Shown here piece after piece: positions 31,495 to 40,306 of a stretch of DNA of 64,000 bases; the stretch's first letter is position 1; the number at the start of each line of letters is the position of its first letter. Below the pieces are notes generated by a model. It did no database searches, had not been told where the DNA came from, and was given only the letters and a program-made list of their open reading frames with translations. Both the position numbers and the translations under genes were made by a program. The stretch spans positions 1 through 64,000 of the forward strand of contig JAZQFH010000030.1 of the NCBI GenBank assembly GCA_045539425.1, in the 5' to 3' direction. The stretch is from RUG14871 sp045539425 (lineage in GTDB: Bacteria; Bacillota_I; Bacilli_A; Erysipelotrichales; Erysipelotrichaceae).

Positions 31495-32442
31495 TTAATT
31501 CTCCTCGTTCTTTACTTCTTCAACCTTTTCTTCGGCTTTTTCTTCAGCTTTTTCAGCTTTGACTTCCTTGTTTTCTTCTGCCTTATTGTTGTCGCGTTTT
31601 ACCCACTGACGTCTCTGGCGGTTCTGCTGCTGAGCTCTGCGTGCTTCAGCTGCTGCTTTACGACGTTTTTCGTTTTCTTCATACTGCTGTTCGACATTGA
31701 CGATAACATCCTTCATTGTGATGTCTTCGCCTTCTTCAGCCTGGAATGCATATGCTAAGACACCTTCCTTAGTGTCGCAGATTGCATCAGCCATGATGCC
31801 GACTGTTAAGCGGATGGATTTGACTGCGTCGTCATTTGCCGGGATAACATAGTCGAGTAAGTCAGGATCACAGTTCGTGTCGGATAAGCCGAATACTGGG
31901 ATTCTTAACTTCTTGGCTTCCAGAACAGCGATCTTGTCTTCTGTCGGGTCAACAACGAATAATGCATCCGGAAGTTTCTTCATTTCCTTGATACCGCCTA
32001 AGTTGTTTTCCAGCTTGGCAGCTTCTTTACGTAAGATAGCCTGTTCTTTCTTCGGATAGATTTCGATGGAGCCGGAAGCTTCCATTTCTTCGATCTCGAC
32101 CAGTCTTCTGATACGTTTCTGGATCGTACGGAAGTTCGTTAAGATTCCGCCTAACCATCTCTGGTTGACATAGAAGGAACCGGAACGTAATGCTTCTTCC
32201 ATAACGATTTCCTGAGCCTGTTTCTTCGTACCTACGAATAAGACTTTTCCACCCTTTTCAGCGATTGCATGCATTGCTGCATAAGCTTCGTCTAATTTGT
32301 TCTGGGTGCATTCAAGGTTGATGATGTAAACATCGTTTTTCGCCGTATAAATATATGGCTTCATTTTTGGGTTCCAACGACGTGTCTGATGACCAAAATG
32401 TACGCCGTTTTCCAGAAGTTTTTTCATCGATACAACTGACAT
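31495..32442 (-). CDS. rpsB: 30S ribosomal protein S2 with a long charged C-terminal tail
   Basis: Core S2 (about residues 1-230) includes GVHFGHQTRRWNPKMKPYI, NQRWLGGILTNF and the IPVFGLSDTNCDPD stretch. After residue 245 the protein continues for about 70 residues with a basic part (RRAQQQNRQRRQW) and then a K/E-rich part made of AEKAEEK-type repeats, giving 315 residues against about 230-260 for most S2 proteins. The tail is probably disordered. An upstream structured leader and a good promoter control rpsB-tsf. Confidence 0.97.
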   Translation of the reverse strand: MSVVSMKKLLENGVHFGHQTRRWNPKMKPYIYTAKNDVYIINLECTQNKLDEAYAAMHAIAEKGGKVLFVGTKKQAQEIVMEEALRSGSFYVNQRWLGGILTNFRTIQKRIRRLVEIEEMEASGSIEIYPKKEQAILRKEAAKLENNLGGIKEMKKLPDALFVVDPTEDKIAVLEAKKLRIPVFGLSDTNCDPDLLDYVIPANDDAVKSIRLTVGIMADAICDTKEGVLAYAFQAEEGEDITMKDVIVNVEQQYEENEKRRKAAAEARRAQQQNRQRRQWVKRDNNKAEENKEVKAEKAEEKAEEKVEEVKNEEN

Positions 32443-32557
32443 TATTCTTTTACCTCTCTTCCGTTGTGTCCTCCACTATTTCGAACAGCGCTAACTCTTT
32501 CGAGCACGGAGCACTGAATCCATAGTGTGCGATGTGCATCTCTCTTTCAAGATGCCA
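32443..32557 (-). promoter_or_regulatory. Structured 5' leader of rpsB mRNA
   Basis: Nested helices on the minus strand: outer CACTAT / ATAGTG, middle CAGTGC / GCGCTG, inner GCTC-GAAA-GAGT. The element ends just before the AGAGGT ribosome binding site of rpsB. S2 autoregulates its operon in several bacteria; a similar role here is inference from position and structure. Confidence 0.6.
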
Positions 32558-32563
32558 GAATAG

Positions 32564-32592
32564 ATTTTACCATACGAGGTGTTCCAGTTCAA
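32564..32592 (-). promoter_or_regulatory. Promoter of rpsB-tsf
   Basis: TTGAAC (32587-32592) and TAAAAT (32564-32569) with a 17-base spacer and a TG extended -10. From here to the kinase gene at 32809 (about 215 bases) I see only a TTCCGC / GCGGAA inverted repeat near 32657-32682 and AT-rich sequence, with no gene. Confidence 0.8.
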
Positions 32593-32808
32593 TATTTTTT
32601 GTCGAAAAATGTCACGTTTTAAAGCATGAAAAACGCCCGATTCTACGGCACTTTCCGCTTCTTTCCCGCCAGGCGGAACCCTATCCAGGTAAAAACACGT
32701 TTATTTTACATCATTTTCAAAAAAACATCGCAATTCGTTACGATTTTTCTTGCCTTACGCAAAAGAAAATAAGAAAATGTACGTATCAAAAAGTGAGGTA
32801 TGTCAGAG

Positions 32809-33732
32809 ATGGGAATTGCAGTATTCGGCGCAACCTTCGTGGATATCAAGGGATATCCTTTAGCTCAGTATATTCCGGCCGGCAGAAACGTCGGCAGAGT
32901 CATCCAGGTGCATGGCGGCGTCGCCAGAAATGTGGCGGAGGATATTGCAAATGTGGATCTTGCTCCGACATTTATAACGGTACTGGATGAGAGCGGCATC
33001 AGCACGGATGTTTTGGAGAAGCTCAAACGCCATAAGATCAATACCGATTACATCATCCGCTCCAAGGACGGGCTGGGCAGCTGGCTTGCCATCTTCGATA
33101 ATAACGGGGATGTCATCGCCTCCATTTCCAAGCGTCCTGATTTATCCCCATTGGAAGAAGTTTTGGATCAGCATGGAGATGAAATCGTCTCGAAATGCGA
33201 CAGCATCGTCGTGGAGATCGATATGGAAGTATTCCTTCTGAAAAGGATCTTCGCGCTTGCAGAGAAGTATGATAAAGCCATCTACGCCGTTGTATCCAAC
33301 ATGTCCATTGCCATGGAGCGCAGGGATCTCATTCAGCAGGTTGACTGCCTTGTCTGCAATGAGCAGGAAGCCGGCCTTCTTTTCTCGGAAGAATACGAAG
33401 GAGAATCCCAGGAGGAACTAAGGGAAATCTTGGTGAAGAAGATCGTTTCCGCCAATATCAGACGCATGGTCATCACACTCGGAGATCACGGTGCCGTATA
33501 CGCGGAAAACGGCGGTGAAAGCGGAATCGTACAGGCGCAGAGAGTCGATGTCATTGACACCACCGGTGCCGGGGATTCCTTCTTTGCGGGAATCGCCATC
33601 GGCCTGACATACGGGAAAACACTGGAGGAATCCTGCATCATCGGAACGCGTCTTGCCTCAAGCGTCATTTCCACCAAAGAGAATGTCTGTCCGCGCTTTC
33701 TGCCGGAAGAATTCGATCTCATTCTGAAGTAA
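32809..33732 (+). CDS. PfkB-family carbohydrate/nucleoside kinase, pseudouridine kinase-like
   Basis: A ribokinase-fold kinase of 307 residues. The substrate-binding region GGVARNVAEDIA (about 37-48) and the catalytic anion hole DTTGAGDSFFAG (about 247-258) are clear. The N-terminal FGATFVDIKGYPL and GGVARNVAE style is closest to pseudouridine kinases (PsuK/YeiC), but no psuG glycosidase is adjacent, so the substrate is open. The start at 32809 (MGIAVFG) is chosen for GAGG 10 bases upstream; ATG at 32800 is only 1 base from it. Confidence 0.85.
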   Translation: MGIAVFGATFVDIKGYPLAQYIPAGRNVGRVIQVHGGVARNVAEDIANVDLAPTFITVLDESGISTDVLEKLKRHKINTDYIIRSKDGLGSWLAIFDNNGDVIASISKRPDLSPLEEVLDQHGDEIVSKCDSIVVEIDMEVFLLKRIFALAEKYDKAIYAVVSNMSIAMERRDLIQQVDCLVCNEQEAGLLFSEEYEGESQEELREILVKKIVSANIRRMVITLGDHGAVYAENGGESGIVQAQRVDVIDTTGAGDSFFAGIAIGLTYGKTLEESCIIGTRLASSVISTKENVCPRFLPEEFDLILK

Positions 33733-33735
33733 AAC

Positions 33736-33758
33736 AAAAAGCGGTGACCCGCTTTTTT
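33736..33758. terminator. Bidirectional terminator between kinase and xerC
   Basis: AAAAAGCGG / CCGCTTTTTT hairpin between two convergent genes, with A/T flanks suited to both strands. Confidence 0.8.
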
Positions 33759-33765
33759 CATGTCA

Positions 33766-34674
33766 TTATTTCTGTTTGGAGCGCGGATGTGCCGCCTGGT
33801 AGATACGCGTGAGCTTATCGCTGGAAACGTGGGTATAGACCTGGGTTGTGGAAAGATTCTCGTGTCCCAGCAGTTCCTGCACGACTCTGAGATCCGCTCC
33901 GTTATCCAACAGATGCGTCGCAAAGCTGTGACGGAACATATGCGGATGGATCCTCAGGTTCAATCCGCTTTTTTCCGCCTGCTTCTCCATGATCTGCTGT
34001 ATGGCACGGGAAGTCATCTTTTTGCCGTATTTATTGACAAAGAGTGCCTGTGTCCCTTCTTTTACAAGTTCTTTTCTCTGCGAACCAAGATAGTCCTCCA
34101 GAAGAGTATGACAGAGCGGATAGAACGGTACGATCCTTTCTTTATCCCCTTTGCCGTGCACTCTCAGAATATCCGAAGAGAGATCCACGTTCTCTACTCT
34201 CAGATCCACGACTTCCGAAACACGCAGTCCGCACGCATACATCAGTTCAAACATAGCGCGGTTACGTTTGCCGAATTTTTCAGAAACATCGATGGAATCC
34301 AGAAAGGTTTCCATCTCTTCAAAGAAGAGGAACTCCGGCAGTTTACGATTCTGCTTGACCGTTGAGACCTTTTCAAAGGGATTGACTTCCATTCCGTAAT
34401 TCTCGATTAAGAAGCGGTAAAACGTGCGCAGTGCACTGAGATTGCGGGCAATGGAGGCGTTCTGCAGAGGCTTATGTTCCTTATTGCCGGCGCGCAGTTC
34501 CCTGAGATAATTGGCAATCAGGATGCGGTCCACTTTGGAGAGATCTTCGATTCCCTCTTTTTTCAGAAAAGCCAAAAAGCGGGAAATATCCCGCGAATAG
34601 GAGTCAAATGTGTGAGAGGACGAACTGTTTGTCGTCTTCAGATAAGTCTGAAACGCTTCTAGATACTGTTCCAT
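33766..34674 (-). CDS. xerC: Tyrosine recombinase XerC-type
   Basis: A site-specific recombinase, probably for chromosome dimer resolution at dif. The 302 residues comprise the N-terminal SAM-like core-binding domain (about 1-90) and the catalytic domain. Arg is in ACGLRVSEV, Lys in GKGDKER, HxxR in HMFRHSFATHLL, His in LLGHENLSTTQ and the nucleophile in VYTH. It overlaps the trmFO end by 16 bases. The usual downstream partners (hslV, hslU, codY) are not here; the operon ends at a bidirectional terminator. XerC versus XerD cannot be fully settled. Confidence 0.9.
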   Translation of the reverse strand: MEQYLEAFQTYLKTTNSSSSHTFDSYSRDISRFLAFLKKEGIEDLSKVDRILIANYLRELRAGNKEHKPLQNASIARNLSALRTFYRFLIENYGMEVNPFEKVSTVKQNRKLPEFLFFEEMETFLDSIDVSEKFGKRNRAMFELMYACGLRVSEVVDLRVENVDLSSDILRVHGKGDKERIVPFYPLCHTLLEDYLGSQRKELVKEGTQALFVNKYGKKMTSRAIQQIMEKQAEKSGLNLRIHPHMFRHSFATHLLDNGADLRVVQELLGHENLSTTQVYTHVSSDKLTRIYQAAHPRSKQK

Positions 34675-35954
34675 TTCTCTATATAAGGCTCAATGACTTG
34701 CAGAGCCTGCTTGCTGAGGTATTCTTTCCGCATGTTCTTCGGACAATCCGTCAGTAAGCGCATGATGCCGAAATTGGCATTCATCGGCGCAAAGGAATCC
34801 TTGCTGGCATGGGTGATGTAATTTGCCATCGCTCCCATCATGCAGGTGTCCGGCAGAATAAACGGTGTTTCTCCCTTAAGATAAAGCGCCATGTTCACTC
34901 CCGCCAACAGTCCGCTGGCGGCACTTTCGATATATCCTTCCACACCTGTCAGCTGACCGGCAAAGAAGAGATCCTCACGGTTTTTATCCTGATACGTCGC
35001 CTTTAAAAGCGACGGGGAATTGATATAGGTATTCCTATGCATCTCACCATACCGCGCAAATTCGGCATGTTCCAGTCCCGGAATCATCTGAAAGACACGT
35101 TTCTGCTCTCCATACGTCAGATGTGTCTGGAAGCCGACGATGTTATAAAGCGAATCGCGGGCATTATCCTGTCTGAGCTGGACAACCGCATAAGGTCGAT
35201 GTGTCTCATCGCTCAGTCCGACCGGTTTCAGCGGGCCGAACAGCATCGTCTTCATGCCGCGGCGTGCCATCTCCTCAATCGGCATGCATCCTTCAAAGAA
35301 GACCTGCTCAAATTCATGAAGATCGATGGTTTTGGCATTAATGAGTTCCTGATAGAAGTTCATAAATTCCTCACGGGTCATCGGGCAGTTGATATAGTCA
35401 TCCTCCCCGACGCCGTAGCGGCTTTTATAATAGGCTTTATTGAAATCCACGGAATCCTTATAGACGATCGGTGCAATGGCATCGAAAAAGTGAAAGAAAT
35501 CCTTGTGGAAATATCCCTGCAGTGCCTGGCACATCTTCTCCGAAGAAAGCGGTCCGCTGGCAATGATCGTCGGACCTTCCGGAATTTTATCCACTTCCAC
35601 TTCTTCCACGCGGACAAGCGGATGTTCTTTGAGTGTTCTGGTAATATAGCTGCTGAAGCCTTCCCTGTCTACCGCCAAAGCGCTCCCTGCCGGGATCTGA
35701 TAGAGCTCTGCCGCTTTCAAAATGAGCGAGTCAAAGCGTCTCATCTCCTCTTTCAAAAGTCCGACACCATTGGTCAGAGAGTTGGAGCGCAAGGAGTTCG
35801 AGCAGACAAGTTCGGCGAAGTTTGCGGTTTTATGAGCCGGTGTACTGTTTTTTGGACGCATCTCGTACAATACGACCGGAATTCCCTTCTTGATCAGCTG
35901 GTAAGCTGCCTCACTTCCCGCCAGACCGGCACCGATAATCTTAACTTCAGGCAT
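34659..35954 (-). CDS. trmFO: tRNA (uracil-54-C5) methyltransferase TrmFO, folate/FAD-dependent
   Basis: It forms m5U54 in tRNA using methylenetetrahydrofolate and FADH2, the Gram-positive alternative to TrmA. The 431 residues start with the FAD motif IIGAGLAGSEAAYQLIK (about 5-21), followed by CSNSLRSNSLTNGVGLLKEE, a signature of the family. The C-terminal AGQLTGVEGYIESAASGL is also present. The start at 35954 (MPEVKII) overlaps the topA stop by 8 bases; longer frames would extend into topA. Confidence 0.96.
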   Translation of the reverse strand: MPEVKIIGAGLAGSEAAYQLIKKGIPVVLYEMRPKNSTPAHKTANFAELVCSNSLRSNSLTNGVGLLKEEMRRFDSLILKAAELYQIPAGSALAVDREGFSSYITRTLKEHPLVRVEEVEVDKIPEGPTIIASGPLSSEKMCQALQGYFHKDFFHFFDAIAPIVYKDSVDFNKAYYKSRYGVGEDDYINCPMTREEFMNFYQELINAKTIDLHEFEQVFFEGCMPIEEMARRGMKTMLFGPLKPVGLSDETHRPYAVVQLRQDNARDSLYNIVGFQTHLTYGEQKRVFQMIPGLEHAEFARYGEMHRNTYINSPSLLKATYQDKNREDLFFAGQLTGVEGYIESAASGLLAGVNMALYLKGETPFILPDTCMMGAMANYITHASKDSFAPMNANFGIMRLLTDCPKNMRKEYLSKQALQVIEPYIEKWNSI

Positions 35955-37977
35955 TGGCTTTCTTCTTTCGCGGATAGAAACGCCTCTGCGTCTTCTTGGC
36001 ATTTTCATCCGGTTTGATGTAGTGGCAGCTCGGATAGTTGGAGCAACCGATGAAATATGTGCCGTAACGGCTCTTGCGCTTGATCAGCTCGCCGCCGCAT
36101 TCCGGACAAAAGATGCCGAGCCGTTCCGGCTCTTCTTTCGGCTTCTCTTCGAGATTTCTTGTGTATTTGCATTTCGGATAGCCGCTGCAGGAAATAAACT
36201 TGCCGTACTTTCCGTCACGGATGACAAGTTCCTTTCCGCATTCCGGGCAGACCTCACCGGTCTTTTCCGGCTGGATCTTTTCCATCTTCTGATAGGCGTT
36301 ATCCATCAGCGGCATGAAATCGTTGTAGAACTGCGTTAAGACCTGAAGGGACTGCTGCGAGCCGTCCGCGATCTTATCGAGTTCCTTTTCCATATCCGCC
36401 GTATATTTGACATTGATGATATCGCTGAAGTATTCTTCCAGCTTCTCGTTGGTCAGATTCCCCTGTTCCGTCGGAATGAAGACTTTCGTCTTGGAGCCTT
36501 CAGAGCTCTTTTCCAGCGTAACATATTTACGTGCCACGATCGTATCCAGAATCATCGCATACGTAGACGGACGGCCGATGCCGAGCTCTTCCAGTTCCTT
36601 GATCAATCTGGCTTCGGAATAGCGGAGCGGCGGTTCCGTGAAGTGCTGTTTGCCTTCCACCTTCTTTGCGGATAAAGCTTCGCCTTCTACGAACTGCGGA
36701 AGCTGCTCGTTCTTATTGGATTCATAATCCTTATAGGCTTTCAGATAACCGTCAAATACCATGACGCTTCCGCTGAGAGTGAAATCATACTGCTTGGAAG
36801 TAAACGTCACTGTCGTGGAGTTCATCTTCACGCTTGCCATCAGTGAGGCCAATGCGCGGCAATAGATTAAACGGTACAGACGGTACTGATCGTTTGTTAA
36901 GTAATCACGGATCTTCTCCGGATCATTCTGCAGAGATGTCGGACGGATGGCTTCATGGGCATCCTGGGCATTCGCATCGTTTTTCGTGCGGTAGTAGCCG
37001 ACATATTCCTTGCCGTATTTTTCAGAGATTAATCCTCTTGCGGCTGAGACGAAGGTATCGCTTAAGCGCGTCGAGTCGGTACGCATGTAAGTAATTAAAC
37101 CGGTGTATTCCCCGTCAATGGAGACACCTTCATATAACCGCTGAGCGACCTGCATGGTCTTTTTCGCGGAGAAGTTCAGTTTGGTGGATGCTTCCTGCTG
37201 GAGGGTGGATGTGATAAACGGCAGACGCGGGGCTCTGGTGGTCAGCTTTTCGGTGACCTTGCCTACCGTAAAGTCTTTGCCGCAGTCCGCAATCAGCGCA
37301 TCCGCTTCTTCTTTGGAAGTGATATTCGGCTTCTTGCCGCCGACTTTCGCGAGTTCGCTGCTGACCTTCATACCGTCCTTTTCAAAGTCCGCATGAATCG
37401 TCCAGTATTCTTCCGGCACAAATGCCTGAATCTCCTTCTCGCGCTCACAGATCAGTTTCAAAGCCACCGACTGAACACGGCCGGCAGATTTGCTTTTGAT
37501 CTTGGACTGAAGAAGCGTGGACAGCTTAAACCCGATGATACGGTCCAGCATGCGGCGCGTCTCCTGGGAATGGACCAGATCCATATCCACGTATTTCGGA
37601 GACAGGAAGGCTTTTTTCACCGCATCTTTGGTGATTTCGTTGAAGACAACACGGTTTTTGGAATTCAGATCCAGATTCAGCTCCTGGGCTAGATGCCAAG
37701 CGATGGCTTCTCCTTCACGGTCCGGGTCAGTGGACAGGAAAACTTCATCGGCATTCTTTACTTTGGATTTCAGATCCTTTACGACCGCTGTTTTATCCTT
37801 ATTAATGACATACGTCGGTTTGAATCCGTTCTCCACATCGATACCGAGTCCACCCTTTCCGCTGGTGGCCAGATCACGGATATGCCCTTTGGAAGAGACG
37901 ACCTGATAGTCCTCTCCGAGATATTTTTCAATTGTCTTGCTTTTCGACGGTGATTCCACAATCACGAGTTTCTTCAT
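35947..37977 (-). CDS. topA: DNA topoisomerase I
   Basis: The type IA enzyme that relaxes negative supercoils. The 676 residues show the TOPRIM domain (KKLVIVESPSKSKTIEKYL, TDPDREGEAIAWHL) and the active-site Tyr in GLITYMRTDSTRLSD. Two C-terminal C4 zinc ribbons (CPECGKEL...CSGYPKC and CPECGGEL...CSNYPSC) are also seen. The C-terminus ends in a basic tail. The start at 37977 (MKKLVIVESP) follows TAGGAAGTG; the longer frame would enter dprA. Confidence 0.97.
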   Translation of the reverse strand: MKKLVIVESPSKSKTIEKYLGEDYQVVSSKGHIRDLATSGKGGLGIDVENGFKPTYVINKDKTAVVKDLKSKVKNADEVFLSTDPDREGEAIAWHLAQELNLDLNSKNRVVFNEITKDAVKKAFLSPKYVDMDLVHSQETRRMLDRIIGFKLSTLLQSKIKSKSAGRVQSVALKLICEREKEIQAFVPEEYWTIHADFEKDGMKVSSELAKVGGKKPNITSKEEADALIADCGKDFTVGKVTEKLTTRAPRLPFITSTLQQEASTKLNFSAKKTMQVAQRLYEGVSIDGEYTGLITYMRTDSTRLSDTFVSAARGLISEKYGKEYVGYYRTKNDANAQDAHEAIRPTSLQNDPEKIRDYLTNDQYRLYRLIYCRALASLMASVKMNSTTVTFTSKQYDFTLSGSVMVFDGYLKAYKDYESNKNEQLPQFVEGEALSAKKVEGKQHFTEPPLRYSEARLIKELEELGIGRPSTYAMILDTIVARKYVTLEKSSEGSKTKVFIPTEQGNLTNEKLEEYFSDIINVKYTADMEKELDKIADGSQQSLQVLTQFYNDFMPLMDNAYQKMEKIQPEKTGEVCPECGKELVIRDGKYGKFISCSGYPKCKYTRNLEEKPKEEPERLGIFCPECGGELIKRKSRYGTYFIGCSNYPSCHYIKPDENAKKTQRRFYPRKKKANA

Positions 37978-37999
37978 ACGATCACTTCCTATTTTATTA

Positions 38000-38767
38000 C
38001 TATAAAGACAGTGTCTGATTTTTGTCAAATAGATTTTGCAGTTTTTCAACTTCGCTGAATTCGCAGAGGATATTGGCTCCCTGCTGGATCAGATAGTTGC
38101 AGCCGCTGATTTCATCAATCAGAGGATACGGTACCACGTAGACATCCCGGTTCAGATTCAGCGCTTCATTTACCGTCAGAAACGTCCCGCTTTTCATGCT
38201 TGCTTCCGTTACGATCAGTACTTTCCCCAGTGCCGCAATGATGCGGTTACGGAACGGAAAGTTGTATTTATACGGCGGTATCCTGGCGGGATATTCACTT
38301 AATAAGAGCTGCGTCAGCTTCATTTCCGCATACAGCTTTTCATTCTCCCAGGGGTAGATATAATCAATCCCGCAGCCTAAGACTCCGATGGTTTTCCCAA
38401 ACGGCAGACAGCTTTTATGCACCAGAGCATCGATTCCCTTCGCCATACCGGAGATCAGCGTAATGTTGCCGGAAAGCGTCTGACAGATCCGCTCCGTTAC
38501 GCTCTTACCGTATCTGGAAGGCGTGCGGGAGCCTACAACGGCTATTTTATTACTGTTTAGTAAAGACAGATCCCCTTCATAAAAGAGCACCAGAGGCGGC
38601 TCTTTGAGCTCCAGCAGTTCTTTGGGATATCTCTCATCCAGTATGGTCAGAGCGTTCCCTTCATATCTGCGCTCTTCCACCTTTTCCTTCTGCTTGATAG
38701 CCTGGTACATCCGGCGGTAGTTTCCTTCATACTTTAAAGCCAGTGAAATCAGTTCTTCTCGATTCAT
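38000..38767 (-). CDS. dprA: DNA processing protein DprA
   Basis: DprA loads RecA on incoming single-stranded DNA during transformation. The 255 residues contain the Rossmann-type core with VVGSRTPSRYGKSV, LISGMAKGIDALVHK, LGCGIDYIYPWEN and PFRNRIIAALG. It is shorter than many DprA proteins and seems to lack the C-terminal winged helix. The start at 38767 (MNREELIS) has GGAGG 7 bases upstream. Other competence genes are not in the window, so active transformation is unknown. It is 22 bases upstream of topA. Confidence 0.94.
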   Translation of the reverse strand: MNREELISLALKYEGNYRRMYQAIKQKEKVEERRYEGNALTILDERYPKELLELKEPPLVLFYEGDLSLLNSNKIAVVGSRTPSRYGKSVTERICQTLSGNITLISGMAKGIDALVHKSCLPFGKTIGVLGCGIDYIYPWENEKLYAEMKLTQLLLSEYPARIPPYKYNFPFRNRIIAALGKVLIVTEASMKSGTFLTVNEALNLNRDVYVVPYPLIDEISGCNYLIQQGANILCEFSEVEKLQNLFDKNQTLSL

Positions 38768-38819
38768 ATGCAATCCTCCCCTTACATATAAGGAAAAGCG
38801 CATAAAAATCCTCACAGAC

Positions 38820-38846
38820 AAAAAGAAAACATTCCGTAACGGAATG
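38820..38846 (-). terminator. Terminator of rbgA-rnhB
   Basis: Near-perfect hairpin CATTCC-GTTAC-GGAATG followed by TTTTCTTTT on the minus strand; the hairpin begins right at the rnhB stop. Confidence 0.82.
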
Positions 38847-38847
38847 C

Positions 38848-39459
38848 TCAGAACAGTTTTGGCTGTGTGCTTTGAAAGACCGGGGCGAAGCTGTAGCGAT
38901 GGATCGGACACGGTCCGTATTTCTCCAGTGCCGCTAAATGTTCCTTTGTGCCGTAGCCCTTATGTTTCTTGAAGTTGTAGTGAGGATAAATCGCATCGTA
39001 TTCTTCCATGATACGATCCCTTGTGACTTTCGCCAGAATGCTGGCGGCCGCAATCGAGATGCTTTTGGCATCCCCCTTGATGATGCTCTGTACGTGTTTC
39101 TCAATGGAGAGCGGCATGGCATCCGTCAATACTTCATTGACCGGCAACAATTGAGCAATCTCGCTCATGGCGTTTTTGGTGACCGCATAGATATTGGATT
39201 CATCGATTTCTTTCGCGCTGACGATGCGGATCTCATAATAGAGCGCATTGTCTTTGATCTCATCAAAGAGGGCTTCGCGCTTTTTGGCGCTCAGCTTTTT
39301 GGAGTCATTGATCTCCGGATGATAATACCCGGCGGGAAAAACAACTCCGGCAATGACGACCGGGCCGGCAAGCGGACCCCGTCCGGCTTCATCGATGCCG
39401 ACTAAGAGTTCGCCCTTCTCCCAGACTTCCTTTTCATATTGTAAAAGATCATTGCTCAT
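38848..39459 (-). CDS. rnhB: Ribonuclease HII
   Basis: It cleaves RNA in RNA-DNA hybrids and single ribonucleotides in DNA. The catalytic region GIDEAGRGPLAGPVV (about 20-34), NDSKKLSAKKREAL, LTDAMPL and AASILAKVTRDR gives the DEDD residues. The start at 39459 (MSNDLLQYE, 203 residues) overlaps rbgA by 11 bases and lacks a strong SD (GGGA only). An ATG at 39489 is a possible alternative. Confidence 0.94.
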   Translation of the reverse strand: MSNDLLQYEKEVWEKGELLVGIDEAGRGPLAGPVVIAGVVFPAGYYHPEINDSKKLSAKKREALFDEIKDNALYYEIRIVSAKEIDESNIYAVTKNAMSEIAQLLPVNEVLTDAMPLSIEKHVQSIIKGDAKSISIAAASILAKVTRDRIMEEYDAIYPHYNFKKHKGYGTKEHLAALEKYGPCPIHRYSFAPVFQSTQPKLF

Positions 39460-40306
39460 ATTCCCAAGTGATCCTTCCCAGAACATCATTTCTTAATTCA
39501 TTGAGGAATGCCTGCACCGTCTTGGCAGAGTCCCAGTCATCTCCCTTTTTCTCGCCTCTTTTTTCGGCAATCTGCTCCAATAGCTGCAGTGCGCTTTGCT
39601 CTTCAACTACAATACCATAGCGAGAAGTGAGCGCCTGCGGATAGTGCGCACGCAGAATGTTGAGCGCATAGAGCGCCACATCTTCGAGATTGATGATGTT
39701 GTCATTGATGGAGCCGATAATGGCCAAAAGATAAGCGACATCCTGATCCTCGAATTTCGGCCATAAGACGCCCGGTGTGTCCAGTAACTGCAGGGTATTG
39801 CTGACATTGATGACACTGATGGAGCGCGTCACGCCCGGCATATTGGCCACCTTCGCGGCTTTGCGCTTGGCCATGCGGTTAATCAGAGTGCTCTTTCCGA
39901 CATTCGGAATGCCCACCACCATGGCTCTTGTGGCGCGCGGATTAATGCCGCGGGCGCGCTGTTTGGCATGCTTTTCCTTCATTGCTTCGGCGCATGCTTT
40001 TTCCAGCGGTGCAATCAGCTTGTCCCTTGTCACATCCAGCGAAAGGACGATGTTTCCTTCTTCTCTGAGCTTTTTGACCCATTTTTCCGTCTGCGATTCA
40101 TCCGCCTTATCGGCTTTGGTCAGAATGATGAGGCGCGGTTTGCCCTGAATCAGATAATCCAATAACGGATTGCGGGAAGCTCCGGGAACTCTGGCATCAC
40201 GCAGTTCAATGACCATATCCGCGCCTTTCAGCGCTTCCTCCATCTGCCGTTTGGCTTTGGTCATATGCCCCGGGAACCAGTTGATATTCGATCTGTTCTC
40301 ACTCAT
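39449..40306 (-). CDS. rbgA: Ribosome biogenesis GTPase RbgA (YlqF)
   Basis: A circularly permuted GTPase needed for late 50S assembly. The 285 residues show the permuted order G4 (TKADKAD), G5 region, then G1 GIPNVGKSTLINR and G3 DTPGVLWPK, with the YlqF-specific INWFPGHMTKAKRQ N-terminus and a helical C-terminal domain. The start at 40306 (MSENRS) overlaps the MBL gene stop (ATGAGTGA), which supports coupling. It is followed by rnhB with an 11-base overlap. Confidence 0.96.
   Translation of the reverse strand: MSENRSNINWFPGHMTKAKRQMEEALKGADMVIELRDARVPGASRNPLLDYLIQGKPRLIILTKADKADESQTEKWVKKLREEGNIVLSLDVTRDKLIAPLEKACAEAMKEKHAKQRARGINPRATRAMVVGIPNVGKSTLINRMAKRKAAKVANMPGVTRSISVINVSNTLQLLDTPGVLWPKFEDQDVAYLLAIIGSINDNIINLEDVALYALNILRAHYPQALTSRYGIVVEEQSALQLLEQIAEKRGEKKGDDWDSAKTVQAFLNELRNDVLGRITWEYEQ

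Noticed and set aside
32593..32808. Small gene or riboswitch upstream of the PfkB kinase
   Set aside because: No frame with an SD and no recognised aptamer; only a TTCCGC/GCGGAA inverted repeat and AT-rich sequence are seen.
35037..36017. 326-codon open frame on the plus strand
   Set aside because: It is wholly antisense to trmFO, has no SD, and shows no recognisable family; the opposite strand is a clear TrmFO.
37977..38049. Longer N-termini for topA, dprA, trmFO and uppS
   Set aside because: The extensions overlap neighbouring genes or hairpins, add non-conserved residues, and have no SD, whereas the shorter starts do or begin at the conserved motif.
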